DNA of 36,396 nt from Novosphingobium sp. (lineage in GTDB: Bacteria; Pseudomonadota; Alphaproteobacteria; Sphingomonadales; Sphingomonadaceae). Below are positions 16,430-25,281 of this stretch, piece after piece. The position numbers and the translations under genes are program-made. The stretch lies in the NCBI GenBank assembly GCA_020853995.1, contig JADYXV010000020.1, forward strand, positions 1 through 36,396. The letters are read 5' to 3'. How positions within the stretch are numbered: position 1 is the first letter of the stretch; the number at the start of each line of letters is the position of its first letter. The notes below the pieces were generated by a model. The model worked only from the letters and a program-made list of their open reading frames with translations. It had not been told where the DNA came from and searched no databases.

Positions 16430-18229
16430 TTATCGCGCAGTATCAGGCGCTACGGGTTGGCGTACCTTCCACATCCTGATGCCGCCTGATGCGCCCGGCG
16501 ACACAGGTTCCAGCCACTCTGGCGCTTTGCCTGCGACAAGGTGTGCCATGAAGCCATCGGGGGCCAGGTCGGTGTAGATGCCGGCCTCGCCGTCTTCGGG
16601 GCAGATGACCACCATGGTTGCGCCACGCTTTGCCATGATCGCGCGGGCGCCGCGGTCAGGGCCAAGGAACGCGACGAGCAGATCGCGCATCGCAGCGCTT
16701 GCCCGGTGATGCGCCGTTGCCACCACCGTGTGCGGTGTATTGACCAGTATGGCCGGGCCCAGATCAAGCCCCGCCAGGATCGTTGTTGCAGGCATCCGGC
16801 CCAAAGCGGGCAGGGCCTTGGGCAAATTGCATGACCCCGCCGTCGATGGCCGTGCGGGTTGGCGCATGACAGCTTCCACCGTCAGGCCGATGGCTACACC
16901 GGGCACCATGAGAATGACCAGCAAGACCATGCGCGCCAACCGCCGCAACAACAACGGGTCTGCCTTCCACGCTGCAACCTGGGCACGGAACTGCCAGGCC
17001 GCCGGAATGGTCGCAAACAGGCATGAAACCGCCGAGGCACGTGTCACCAGCAGGCCAACCACAGTTGCCCCCGCCAGCAGCAGCGCCATATCCAGCCACC
17101 AGTCGCGGCTCGCCTGATCCTGTGCATTGCGCCACAATCGCCAGCACGCAATCAGGCCGAACAGGGGCAGCAGCACCATCGTGGCGCTTACCAGCAGAAC
17201 TTGCCGCCACACCGGCAGCCCTTCGGCCACCGAATCCAGCCACACCCGCTTTACCAGCGGATCAAGCGCGGCAAAGGCATCCAGCCCGACGCACTGTGGC
17301 GCACGGGTGCCCATGATGGCCAGCGCACCAAGGCCGACACCGGCCAGCATCATCAGGCTTAACGCCGGAGGACGGTGGCGCAAGCGTGGCAAGAACACGA
17401 AGCAGCAAGTGGCGCACCACAGCAATGCCATCACATGCGACGGCGACATGGCATCGCAATGCTCGGCAATGTCGGAAAAACCGCGCGTCAACACGAACAG
17501 CGCGACACTCGCCAGACCAAGACTGACCATAAAGGCGCTTAACCATTCACGCTGGCCCCGTAACAGGCGCAGGGTGCAGACGCCTGCAAAAATGATCGCC
17601 AAAGGCAGGGATTCCAGCGAGATCGCCAAGGACAGAGCCAAAGCGAGGCCGGCAAGGGTGCCACCTGCTCGCGGCCCGCGCGATGCCATGCCGTTCAACG
17701 CTACCAGCGCCAGCACGATTTGCCAGGCGTGGTGATCAATCCTCAGCGGCATCATGCGGATCGACGCCGGAATGGCCGCCACGACCATCTGCGCCGCGAT
17801 CACGCCTGCCAAAGTGCCGAACTGGCGCGCTGCCAACCGCGCCGCCAGCAACATGGCGGCTGCAAGATTCAGCAATGGGACCAATACGATGGCCATGATT
17901 TCGGCCTGTGCCTGCCCCATAAACGGACGGAACAGCAGAATGACCACTGCCAGCGGAACATCTACGATGCGCGTCCAGTGCATCGCCACACCATCGGGCG
18001 GAGCGATGCGATACTGGTGAAGATCAAACCATCCCTGCCCGTTCAGCAGATCGCGGACTTGTTGCAACCGCAGGGCATCGTCAGCGTCCATGAAACCGGT
18101 GGGGCCGATATTGCCGCGCATGGCCACCATCATCAAAACAGAGGTGAAGGCCCACAACAACAACACCGCCAGAACCGGCGTATTGGCGCGCTCTCTGGTG
18201 GACGGCGCTCCGGCCTGAATAGCCCTCAT
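16430..18229 (-). CDS. Multi-span membrane protein, GT-C glycosyltransferase-like
   Basis: 599 aa with roughly ten to twelve hydrophobic segments. The first periplasmic loop contains FMDADDALRLQQVRDLL and GQGWFDLHQYRIAPPDG then MHWTR. An acidic DxD-like pair after the first helix and a conserved loop of this kind are typical of GT-C enzymes, which use polyprenyl-phosphate sugars (oligosaccharyl transferase and PMT relatives). The C-terminal 150 residues form a soluble domain (VVICPEDGEAGIYTDL). It overlaps the GtrA gene by 4 bp (ATGA) and is last of a three-gene unit. The GT-C call is by topology and motif; the sugar and acceptor are unknown. Confidence 0.7.
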   Translation of the reverse strand: MRAIQAGAPSTRERANTPVLAVLLLWAFTSVLMMVAMRGNIGPTGFMDADDALRLQQVRDLLNGQGWFDLHQYRIAPPDGVAMHWTRIVDVPLAVVILLFRPFMGQAQAEIMAIVLVPLLNLAAAMLLAARLAARQFGTLAGVIAAQMVVAAIPASIRMMPLRIDHHAWQIVLALVALNGMASRGPRAGGTLAGLALALSLAISLESLPLAIIFAGVCTLRLLRGQREWLSAFMVSLGLASVALFVLTRGFSDIAEHCDAMSPSHVMALLWCATCCFVFLPRLRHRPPALSLMMLAGVGLGALAIMGTRAPQCVGLDAFAALDPLVKRVWLDSVAEGLPVWRQVLLVSATMVLLPLFGLIACWRLWRNAQDQASRDWWLDMALLLAGATVVGLLVTRASAVSCLFATIPAAWQFRAQVAAWKADPLLLRRLARMVLLVILMVPGVAIGLTVEAVMRQPARPSTAGSCNLPKALPALGRMPATTILAGLDLGPAILVNTPHTVVATAHHRASAAMRDLLVAFLGPDRGARAIMAKRGATMVVICPEDGEAGIYTDLAPDGFMAHLVAGKAPEWLEPVSPGASGGIRMWKVRQPVAPDTAR

Positions 18230-18651
18230 TGAAACACGATCCGTTTGCGCAGCAGCCAGGTTGCCGTAAAGCTGACGACGATGGCAATCACTTTCGACAG
18301 CCGCGAATCAACGCCCAGCGCCGTCCCGATGCCAACGATCAGCGTGGTCAGCGCAAGGCCGACGAGGGCAGACCCCACAAACAAGGCCTTTTGCCGGGTA
18401 CGTGCCCCCCGCTCTTCGGCCACGCTGTCGACAAACACCGCCCGGCTCGACAGCAGCCAGTGCGCCACAATGCCCAGCGAATATCCTGCCGCCGAAGCCA
18501 GCACAGGCGCCATCCCTACCGCCAGCAGCGCAAGGAACGATCCCATATCCACCGCCAGCGCGCCAACGCTGGCAAACAGATAGCGCAACAGCATCATGCG
18601 GCGCAGACGGTCGATCATCGGCTGCATCACCCCGGTTATCGCCTGGATCAA
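18226..18651 (-). CDS. GtrA-like membrane protein
   Basis: About 141 aa with four hydrophobic helices (LRYLFASVGALAVDMGSF; VLASAAGYSLGIVAHW; ALFVGSALVGLALTTLIVG; VIAIVVSFTATWLLRK), the GtrA pattern. GtrA-type proteins are thought to flip polyprenyl-phosphate-linked sugars for cell-surface glycans. The TTG at 18651 gives a 4-bp overlap (TTGA) with the upstream gene. ATG codons at 18627 and slightly further in are alternatives, since the conserved part begins later. It lies between the flavin oxidoreductase and the GT-C-like protein, both coupled to it by overlap. Confidence 0.85.
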   Translation of the reverse strand: MIQAITGVMQPMIDRLRRMMLLRYLFASVGALAVDMGSFLALLAVGMAPVLASAAGYSLGIVAHWLLSSRAVFVDSVAEERGARTRQKALFVGSALVGLALTTLIVGIGTALGVDSRLSKVIAIVVSFTATWLLRKRIVFQ

Positions 18652-20279
18652 GCCGCCTTGGCCGAAGACTTGGCAGCAGGCACAATGCGTTCCGGCACGT
18701 CGCGTATCGAAGCCAGCGCTGCGGCCTGATCGGGCGTTACCGCAACGCGGGTGGGGATCGCCTTTTCCGCGCCTTCAGCACCCGCCTCGTGATATTCAGC
18801 GTCTTCGTTGACGCACCACGTATCGTAAACCCGCGCGCCCGCAGCGATGTTTTCCACCGTCAGCATCGCGGTCATCATCGCGTGGTCCTGATTGTTATAG
18901 CGGTGCATCCCGTTGCGCCCGACAAGGTGCAGGGTCGGGTGCGCCGCTTCCAGTTCACTGCGCATTGCATCAACATTGGCGGCATATTCATCGTCGTAAA
19001 CCGGATAGGCCTTTTCCTGCCGCACCACCACGCCGCCGATAACCTTGTCCGGGCTGACCAGTCCAAGGATTGCCATTTCACGGGTCGCCAGTGCGATCAG
19101 ATCATCGTCCGATGAATCCCACAGCGTGTCCCCTTCAAAGCAGAAATATTCCAGCCCCACGCAAGCCACGCTTTCATCGGGCACCATTTCGGGCGACCAC
19201 GAACGGAAGTTCTGGATGCGGCCGACTTTCACTTTGCTATCATGGATATAGATCCAGTTGTCGGGAAACAGCTCTTCCGACCGGATCTTGAGAGCGACTG
19301 TCAGAAAATCGCGATACCGCAGGCGGCTTGCTTCAAGTGATGACGATGGCAGCGGGTGCAGACGCGCCGCCAATTCGCGCATCGGAGCAGAGCTGATGGC
19401 ATGGGCCGCCTCGATCATCACTTCGCCGCCGTTTGCATCGCTGGCCGACAAACGCCAGCCACCCTGGCCATCAGCGGCCAGTTGCTTGAAAGCATGGCCC
19501 ATCAACACTTCGCCCTTGCCCGTCGCAATGATCTTGTCGCGCGCGGCATCCCACATCATGCCGGGACCAAGGCGCGGATAGCGGAAAGTTTCCAGCAGCG
19601 TCTTGGTCTGCATGCCGTCGTTCGGGCGCTTGTTCAGGCCCAGGCTGCGCTTGAGACCATCAACAACCGCGCCCCATAACGACAGTCCCTTGATCCGCTG
19701 GGCAGCCCAATCCGCGCTCATTTCATCGCAGGGCATGCCCCACACCTTCTCGGTGTAAGTCTTGAAGAAGATGGAATAGAGTTTGTGGCCGAACTGGTTA
19801 ACGGTCCAGTCTTCAAAGCTTTTCACTGCGCGGTTGGGAAATGCCTGGGCCTTTGCAAAGCTTGCCATGCACAAAGCCGACCGGATGATGCCAAGGTTCC
19901 ACAGCGCTTCGAACGCCCGCAAGGGATAGGAGTAGAACTTGCCCTCGTAATAGATGCGGCTCATCCGGGGGCGCTGGATGAAGTCGTCGGGCAAAATCTC
20001 GTTCCACAAGTCCACCACTTGCTTGGATTTCGAGAAGAAGCGGTGGCCGCCGATGTCAAACCGGTAGCCTTCGTGTTCAACCGTGCGGCTGATACCGCCA
20101 ACATAGGTCTGGTCCTTTTCGATGATCGCCACCGAAAATCCCCGCCTGGTCAAAAGATAGCCTGCGGTAAGTCCTGCCGGGCCTGCGCCGATGATGGCCA
20201 CGTCCACTTTACGCCCGCCATCGCCGCGCACCGCACCTTGTCCGGTCAGGCCCCCAATCCCGTTATCACCGCTAACCAT
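18648..20279 (-). CDS. FAD-dependent oxidoreductase, UDP-galactopyranose mutase/amine oxidase-like
   Basis: 543 aa. A Rossmann FAD-binding motif lies near the N-terminus (VAIIGAGPAGLTAGYLL, G31/G33/G36), then VGGISRTVEHEGYRFDIGGH. The long substrate domain (KTYTEKVWGMPCDEMSADW) and a C-terminal FAD segment follow. These are features of the NAD(P)/FAD superfamily that includes UDP-galactopyranose mutase, protoporphyrinogen oxidase and phytoene desaturases. The FFSKS stretch and the operon with GtrA and a GT-C-like protein favour action on a sugar nucleotide or polyprenyl lipid. The extreme C-terminus is Ala- and Lys-rich. It starts at ATG 20279 behind a G-rich Shine-Dalgarno. The exact reaction is not determined. 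Confidence 0.78.
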   Translation of the reverse strand: MVSGDNGIGGLTGQGAVRGDGGRKVDVAIIGAGPAGLTAGYLLTRRGFSVAIIEKDQTYVGGISRTVEHEGYRFDIGGHRFFSKSKQVVDLWNEILPDDFIQRPRMSRIYYEGKFYSYPLRAFEALWNLGIIRSALCMASFAKAQAFPNRAVKSFEDWTVNQFGHKLYSIFFKTYTEKVWGMPCDEMSADWAAQRIKGLSLWGAVVDGLKRSLGLNKRPNDGMQTKTLLETFRYPRLGPGMMWDAARDKIIATGKGEVLMGHAFKQLAADGQGGWRLSASDANGGEVMIEAAHAISSAPMRELAARLHPLPSSSLEASRLRYRDFLTVALKIRSEELFPDNWIYIHDSKVKVGRIQNFRSWSPEMVPDESVACVGLEYFCFEGDTLWDSSDDDLIALATREMAILGLVSPDKVIGGVVVRQEKAYPVYDDEYAANVDAMRSELEAAHPTLHLVGRNGMHRYNNQDHAMMTAMLTVENIAAGARVYDTWCVNEDAEYHEAGAEGAEKAIPTRVAVTPDQAAALASIRDVPERIVPAAKSSAKAA

Positions 20280-20385
20280 CGAAGCCCCCGTCCAAGCGCT
20301 GTTTGCTGGCCACAGAGGTGAAGAAAAATGGCTAAGACTTGGTTAACAACGCGGTGCGGAAGCGCGAAAACTGTCTGTTTTGGCC

Positions 20386-21045
20386 CTATCCGCGCGGCTT
20401 ATTCGCGTTAGGTGCTTCAACGCTGGCGTCGCGCTGGAGCGGCGCGGCAATCCGCGCCAGCTCATCAAGCTGGAAGGTCTGTTCAAACAGCAACCCATAA
20501 TGCGGATGATTGCGCCAGCGCACTTTGGCATAGATTGTAGGCAGGCCTTGCGCCTCAACGCGCACCAGTTCGTTCATCAGCAACCATTTGTCGCAGGCAA
20601 TGCTGGCACCGCGCTGCGAAATGTCCCTGAAAGTCACGCTGACCGCTTGCCCGCCGGAATGCAGCATGGCGTCCTGCTGGACGCGCAAACGGATCTGGCG
20701 CTTGGGGAATGCGCCACTGCTCTCATCCAGCAAGCCTTCAAGGTCAACTGCCTCGATAAAGCGCAAGCCGGTATATTCGCCTTCGTGCCACATCACTTCG
20801 ACGGGATAGCAATCGCCGTTGCTCAATTCGACCACGATAGAGCTGCAATTGTCAGGCAAAGGCGTGAATAGCCGAACCTTGACGCCCATGGTCGACACAT
20901 CGCGGATGATGCACAAAAACTCGCGCGTTCCATCCACAACCAGCTTCGCTGCGCGGATCAGCAACGTGAAACGCGGCGCGGCGCGTTGATCGCTCTCGCT
21001 CCGTCCGCCCGATACATCGGGAAGTTGTTCGTCATTGCGAGCCAA
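20386..21045 (-). CDS. Tandem PilZ-domain protein (probable c-di-GMP sensor)
   Basis: 219 aa from TTG 21045, which has AAAGGGAA about 4-7 nt upstream; the frame opens earlier, at 21123, but that part looks non-coding and lacks a good ribosome-binding site. Domain 1 has the complete c-di-GMP signature: RxxxR (R21, R25 in QRAAPR) and DxSxxG (D49, S51, G54). Domain 2 has DxSxxG (D141, S143, G146), preceded by KRQIR, where the spacing of the arginine motif is less regular. It would couple c-di-GMP to motility or envelope synthesis in the cytoplasm. It ends with TAG. It is separate from the glycan genes downstream by 106 bp. Confidence 0.85.
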   Translation of the reverse strand: MARNDEQLPDVSGGRSESDQRAAPRFTLLIRAAKLVVDGTREFLCIIRDVSTMGVKVRLFTPLPDNCSSIVVELSNGDCYPVEVMWHEGEYTGLRFIEAVDLEGLLDESSGAFPKRQIRLRVQQDAMLHSGGQAVSVTFRDISQRGASIACDKWLLMNELVRVEAQGLPTIYAKVRWRNHPHYGLLFEQTFQLDELARIAAPLQRDASVEAPNANKPRG

Positions 21046-21136
21046 GCTTGTTCCCTTTGCGCGGTGCTCTCGGCAGTACCGGAAATCACACAAGTTCCGG
21101 ACGGTTCGCTTATACCCTCGCAAGTCCTACTTTGGG

Positions 21137-21152
21137 GTTAACTACAATTTAG
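21137..21152 (-). promoter_or_regulatory. Candidate CtrA box upstream of the PilZ gene
   Basis: Read on the minus strand, CTAA-N7-TTAAC lies about 92 bp before the TTG start of the PilZ gene. The CtrA consensus is TTAA-N7-TTAA, so there is one mismatch. CtrA commonly controls motility and c-di-GMP genes in Alphaproteobacteria, which makes the location sensible, but a single degenerate site in an AT-rich gap can arise by chance. Confidence 0.35.
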
Positions 21153-21216
21153 GACTCAAACGTCCTTCCCTTCTGTCGGAACTTATGCGGTTTGCCAAAA
21201 CAACGGGTTGGCAAAG

Positions 21217-21261
21217 CCCTGCCCCGTCATGCTGAACGCGTTTCAGCATGACGGGGCAGGG
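21217..21261. repeat. Perfect 20-bp-arm hairpin, member of a dispersed repeat family
   Basis: Two perfectly complementary 20-bp arms (21217-21236 and 21242-21261) are separated by CGCGT. The core CGTCATGCTGAAC then GTTTCAGCAT recurs with few changes at 36147-36170, showing a dispersed intergenic repeat. It stands 11 bp past the phytase stop. No T-run follows on either strand, so it is not a classical terminator, but it could still protect or pause the phytase transcript. Confidence 0.8.
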
Positions 21262-21272
21262 ATAATCGCTTA

Positions 21273-22349
21273 TCAGTTGGTGCTTTGACCCATCACTTTT
21301 GACCAATCGACCAGTTTGAAGTTCTGTGCAGAGGGCGCATTGTTGCCGTCCTGCGCCACAAAAAGGCCCGCCGGATAGGAGGGGCCGAAATCCCCCAGCG
21401 CCAGTTCAATGCCGTCGGTGTCGCTAGTCGCGCCATATTGCCCTGCGGCAATGCGGAACCGCTTCGTCGGCTGCCCAGTTGCCAGATCCAGCAGGACATA
21501 GGCATTGTCGCCCTGGCTTGATGCCACCAGCCAGCCGCCCGTCATGCCTTCGGGCGCAAGCGCCAGCCCCTCCACATCATCAACCAGGCCCTGCCCTGCG
21601 CCCACTTTGGCAAACGCGGTTGCAGCCAGACTGGCGCTGCGCAAATCCACCCGCCAGATGCCGATATCTTCTTCAGCGACATACAGCGTGGCGGTGCGGT
21701 CATCGACAACGCAGCCTTCGGATTGCGAGGCAAACTTCACGTTGCGCAAATACTCAGCCTGTATCGCGCCATCACGTTCCACCAGACGGCTTTCTGCAAC
21801 CGAGCCGTCTTTCAGCACGACATAGGCCCGCGCCAGTTCGCCTTCGGCCAGCGCACCGCCCATGCAAAAGCCATAGGCTTCGGCTGGCGCATGGCCTTTT
21901 GGCAGGAACGTCTGCGCGCCCAGCGTCGCCAGCTTGCCCGTTGGACCATCCAGCGCAAACAGCGCGATGCGCGGTTCTGCCCGGTCCGTACGGTCGCTGG
22001 CCGCCACCACGATCATGCCGGGACGCACTTCGCGCAGATCAACGTTGTTGAGCGCGCCCGCCGCCACGAAATCGCGCGCTTTGCCGTCCAGCCCATAGAC
22101 ATAAAGCCCGGCCTTCTTGTCCGTGCCCACAATCAGGCTGGCAGCAGGATTGCCTGCATTGCGCCAGATCGCCGGATCATCTGCCGCATCTGCCGCCGCT
22201 GTACCAACCGGCGCAGTCTCGCCCGAAGCCATGACGTCAACTGCCGGATAGAACGGACGCGGTGGGGCCTGAACCCCGGCACATGCGGAAAGCGCAAAGG
22301 CCGGGAGCAAAGCCCCCGGCCAGATACGCAGCAAAGCGCCGTTGCGCAT
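21273..22349 (-). CDS. Beta-propeller (3-)phytase, lipoprotein
   Basis: 358 aa. Beta-propeller phytases use calcium to release phosphate from inositol hexakisphosphate. Family blocks are easy to see: DDPAIW, GTDKKAGLYVYGLDG, YGFCMGG, SEGCVVDD, LYVAEEDIGIWR, DVEGLAL, VASSQGDNAYVL, TDGIEL and GLFVAQDG. The signal peptide ends in a lipobox L20-S21-A22-C23, so the enzyme is a lipid-anchored envelope protein. Its ATG shares one base with the stop of the upstream TonB receptor (TGATG), so both are translated from one message. The pairing suggests coupled uptake and hydrolysis of phytate or related inositol phosphates. Confidence 0.95.
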   Translation of the reverse strand: MRNGALLRIWPGALLPAFALSACAGVQAPPRPFYPAVDVMASGETAPVGTAAADAADDPAIWRNAGNPAASLIVGTDKKAGLYVYGLDGKARDFVAAGALNNVDLREVRPGMIVVAASDRTDRAEPRIALFALDGPTGKLATLGAQTFLPKGHAPAEAYGFCMGGALAEGELARAYVVLKDGSVAESRLVERDGAIQAEYLRNVKFASQSEGCVVDDRTATLYVAEEDIGIWRVDLRSASLAATAFAKVGAGQGLVDDVEGLALAPEGMTGGWLVASSQGDNAYVLLDLATGQPTKRFRIAAGQYGATSDTDGIELALGDFGPSYPAGLFVAQDGNNAPSAQNFKLVDWSKVMGQSTN

Positions 22350-25156
22350 CAGAAGTTGATCCGCACACCAGCCGCATAACGCCGGCCAAAGCGTTCGAAC
22401 TCAATCGTCTGAACATCGGTTGCAGGCGTTGGCGTGCCCGTTGCCGTCAGCAGGTTGCCCGGTTCGGAATAGCGGCGACCGGGATTGTTGAGCAGGTTCG
22501 AAGCATCGAAATAGACTTCGAAGTTCGGCGTGATCGCGTAACGCGCCGAAAAATCGAGCTCATCATCTGCGGCCCAATACGTATCACCGGCATCGGTCAG
22601 ATCGTCAGCATAACCATCCAGCCAGGTGCTGCGGCGCTGATACTGCAAGCGCATCGAAATGCCGTACTTTTCGTAATAGGCGCCGACGTTGTAAATGACG
22701 TCAGAGGTTCCCGGCAGGCGCACCTTGCGGGCCGGAACCGCAGAGGCAAGCACTTCGGGCTTGGTCACTTCGCTGTCATTATAGGTCAGGTTCGCGCTGA
22801 TCCCGAAGCCGCCCGTCCAATCGGGCAGGCCAAGGTTTTCGGTCCACGGTTCAAGCTGAAGCTGGGCCGCAACTTCAAAGCCGAAGATTCGCCCGTTGCC
22901 GCCATTGGTTATGCCGCTGAAGGTGTATTGCGAACGGTCGGTACCGCCAATGTTCAATGCATCGGAATTGAAGGTCCGGCGTTGTGTATAAAGAACGTCC
23001 TCAACCTTCTTGTAGAACACGCCCGCCATCAGATAGCCCTGTGGCCGCAAATACCATTCGAAGTACGCATCAACGCCGTAAGCGCGCTCCGGTTTGACTG
23101 CGGGGTTACCACCTGAAATCGTCAGGTTTGCATCATTGACCACCACGTTGGGGCGCAAAACGTCATAGTCGGCGCGCGCCGCCCCGCTGTTGAACGAAAC
23201 ACGCAGTTTCTTGTCTTCGGCCAGATCGTAATTCACGTGCAGGCTCGGGAAGGCCAAAGTCTGGCTGGATTCCGCCGTCACCAGTCCGGTCACACCGGCA
23301 ATCGTCGCTTCGGCGATGCCGCGATTCTTGACATGCTCGACGCGAACCCCGCCAACGACCGAGCCCCAGTCATAACGCAGCGTGCCCATGGCAAAGCCTG
23401 CCAGAACCTGTTCGCGCACATCGTATTTGTTGGCTGTATTTGGCGTAAACGTGAACGCGGCCCGCGTTGCAGCGGCAACTTCGCGCATCTTGTCAGTGTC
23501 AAAATAGCGGAACGTATAGCCCATCGGCAGCGCGCCTGCGAACGCATCGTTCAGCGAGAAGTCGTTGTAATTGGTTGAAATGCCAACCCTTGTGAAATCA
23601 GCGGCCGAGGTGATTTCGATCTGGCTTTCATCGGCCACCTTGGTGCGCTGGTCAAATTGCACGCCCACCTTGAACGTCGCGTTCGCGCCCAGAAAATCGG
23701 CATCCTTCGATACGATCAGGCGGCCGGTATAGGCCTTGGTGGTGTCGATGGCGTCAAGCAAGCGCAGTGAACTCAGCGGCTTGTTAAAGCTGTCGATCGC
23801 CGTCACCGCTGTACCAGCAGTGTAGCGCGTCGGGCCGGAAAGCTGCAACGTGTTGAACAGCAATGGCGTATTGCGGCCAGGATTGCTGAAATCATAAGCC
23901 ACCGTCGGGCGCAAAGTGCGTGTCGAAGGGCTGTTCCAGCGCGCTTCGCCAGTTACCGACCGGTCATCTTCGGATTCCGTGTAATTCCCCAGCCAGCCGA
24001 TCTTCCAGCCATCACCAAAGCTGTGATTGCCTTCCAATGTATTGGTGAAGATCGATTGGCGGAAATTGCGCAGCGTGGAACGCTGGTTGATGTCGATGCC
24101 ATAAACGGTGCCGGTCAGCGGCGTATTACCGATGCAGACATCGGCATAACCGGTGTTGGTTGGCGTCGAGTTTGCAGCAATCGTGCACGCAGCATTGCTG
24201 TTTGAAAGATCACCCTGCCGGTCATCAAGGTCGAAGATGTAATTGTCGCGTGCTTCGTTGTCGGTGAAGATCGTATAGACCGAACGCAGCGAAATGGTGT
24301 TGTCGGCATCCGGCTGCCAATCCAGACGGCCCGAAACCGACCAGTTGCGGCGCTGCAGGCGATACAGCTTGTTTTCGGTTTCCCGCGCCCAGAACCGCGT
24401 GCCATTGCCGGGACGCTGGTCCTGGCTCACGCGCTCCCAGTCGATCTCGAAATTGTCGGTCACCATGTTGCGTTCGAAGAAGCTGCCCGAAACCAGCACG
24501 CCAATCTCGCCGTCGCCCGCTTTGAAACGGTCGGATACGACAAGCGAGCCTTCGTATTCGCGGCGGTCACCCAGTTCGGCATAACCGATGCCGGCCTTGC
24601 CCTGCACATGCAGGCCGCTGAAATCGAACGCGGAACGGGTGATGACGTTGACGTTGCCCGAAACCGTTTCGCCCGGCATGTCCGGCGTCACCGCTTTGGA
24701 TACGACCACCTGCTTGGCAATTGCCGAAGGAATCGAATCAAAGCGCGCATCGCGGCCTTCGGGGCTGACCACGTTGATCCCGTCAAATGACAGAGTGGTC
24801 CAATAGTTCGGTGCACCGCGCAAACTGATGTAGCGCGCCTGGCCTTGGTCGCGCTCGATCGCAACGCCGGGCAGGCGGCTTGTGGCCTGTGCAATGTTCT
24901 GGTCGGGCAGGCGGCCCACACCATCTGCTGAAAGGACGGCAACCAGCGAATCCGACTTTTTCTGCACATCCAGCGCAGCCGCTTCGGATTCGGCGATGGG
25001 CCGCGAACCGTTCACAACGATAGGTGCGTTGGCTTCTTCTTCTGCTGCTGCGTCTGCGGCATGGGCAGGAACTGCCAGTGCAAGCGCGCTTGAACCCAGC
25101 AACAAAAAGCGCAGGCCGGATGGACCGCGTGATGCGGCGCGAACGAAGTGTGTCAT
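22349..25156 (-). CDS. TonB-dependent receptor co-transcribed with phytase
   Basis: 935 aa from ATG 25156 behind GGGGGG. It has a signal peptide ending in AHA, a TonB-box-like APIVVNGSRPI, a plug domain (NIAQATSRLPGVAIERDQGQ, with ISLRGAPNYWTTLSFDGINV just after), the VSGNVNVITRS plug-barrel junction and a barrel ending in the aromatic GVRINF. It belongs to the large subgroup with a LPDQNIAQ plug typical of organic-ligand TBDRs in Proteobacteria. Overlap with the phytase start strongly implies a shared role in phytate or inositol phosphate acquisition; the ligand could also be a phytate-metal complex. No break is visible, unlike in the receptor at the left end. Confidence 0.94.
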   Translation of the reverse strand: MTHFVRAASRGPSGLRFLLLGSSALALAVPAHAADAAAEEEANAPIVVNGSRPIAESEAAALDVQKKSDSLVAVLSADGVGRLPDQNIAQATSRLPGVAIERDQGQARYISLRGAPNYWTTLSFDGINVVSPEGRDARFDSIPSAIAKQVVVSKAVTPDMPGETVSGNVNVITRSAFDFSGLHVQGKAGIGYAELGDRREYEGSLVVSDRFKAGDGEIGVLVSGSFFERNMVTDNFEIDWERVSQDQRPGNGTRFWARETENKLYRLQRRNWSVSGRLDWQPDADNTISLRSVYTIFTDNEARDNYIFDLDDRQGDLSNSNAACTIAANSTPTNTGYADVCIGNTPLTGTVYGIDINQRSTLRNFRQSIFTNTLEGNHSFGDGWKIGWLGNYTESEDDRSVTGEARWNSPSTRTLRPTVAYDFSNPGRNTPLLFNTLQLSGPTRYTAGTAVTAIDSFNKPLSSLRLLDAIDTTKAYTGRLIVSKDADFLGANATFKVGVQFDQRTKVADESQIEITSAADFTRVGISTNYNDFSLNDAFAGALPMGYTFRYFDTDKMREVAAATRAAFTFTPNTANKYDVREQVLAGFAMGTLRYDWGSVVGGVRVEHVKNRGIAEATIAGVTGLVTAESSQTLAFPSLHVNYDLAEDKKLRVSFNSGAARADYDVLRPNVVVNDANLTISGGNPAVKPERAYGVDAYFEWYLRPQGYLMAGVFYKKVEDVLYTQRRTFNSDALNIGGTDRSQYTFSGITNGGNGRIFGFEVAAQLQLEPWTENLGLPDWTGGFGISANLTYNDSEVTKPEVLASAVPARKVRLPGTSDVIYNVGAYYEKYGISMRLQYQRRSTWLDGYADDLTDAGDTYWAADDELDFSARYAITPNFEVYFDASNLLNNPGRRYSEPGNLLTATGTPTPATDVQTIEFERFGRRYAAGVRINF

Positions 25157-25205
25157 GTAACCCCCCTTGGGACCGTGTGTTTGACACGCGCCTAGGGGCC
25201 TAAGT

Positions 25206-25232
25206 TGACGCTAACGCGACAGTTAAGCGTCA
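25206..25232. promoter_or_regulatory. Inverted repeat upstream of the TonB receptor-phytase operon
   Basis: TGACGCTAAC (25206-25215) and GTTAAGCGTCA (25222-25232) are complementary except for one extra base, around a 6-bp spacer. It lies 50-76 bp before the receptor start, in the right place for an operator. It does not look like a Pho box, so control by phosphate through PhoB is not supported by this site. The regulator is unknown. Confidence 0.45.
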
Positions 25233-25281
25233 GAAAAATTACTTTGTTTCAGTCAGATTACGAATGCCTGCCAGGAAGGCT

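Noticed and set aside
21046..21123. Longer PilZ protein from the TTG at 21123
   Set aside because: Shine-Dalgarno too close to the start, and the extra residues do not look like protein.
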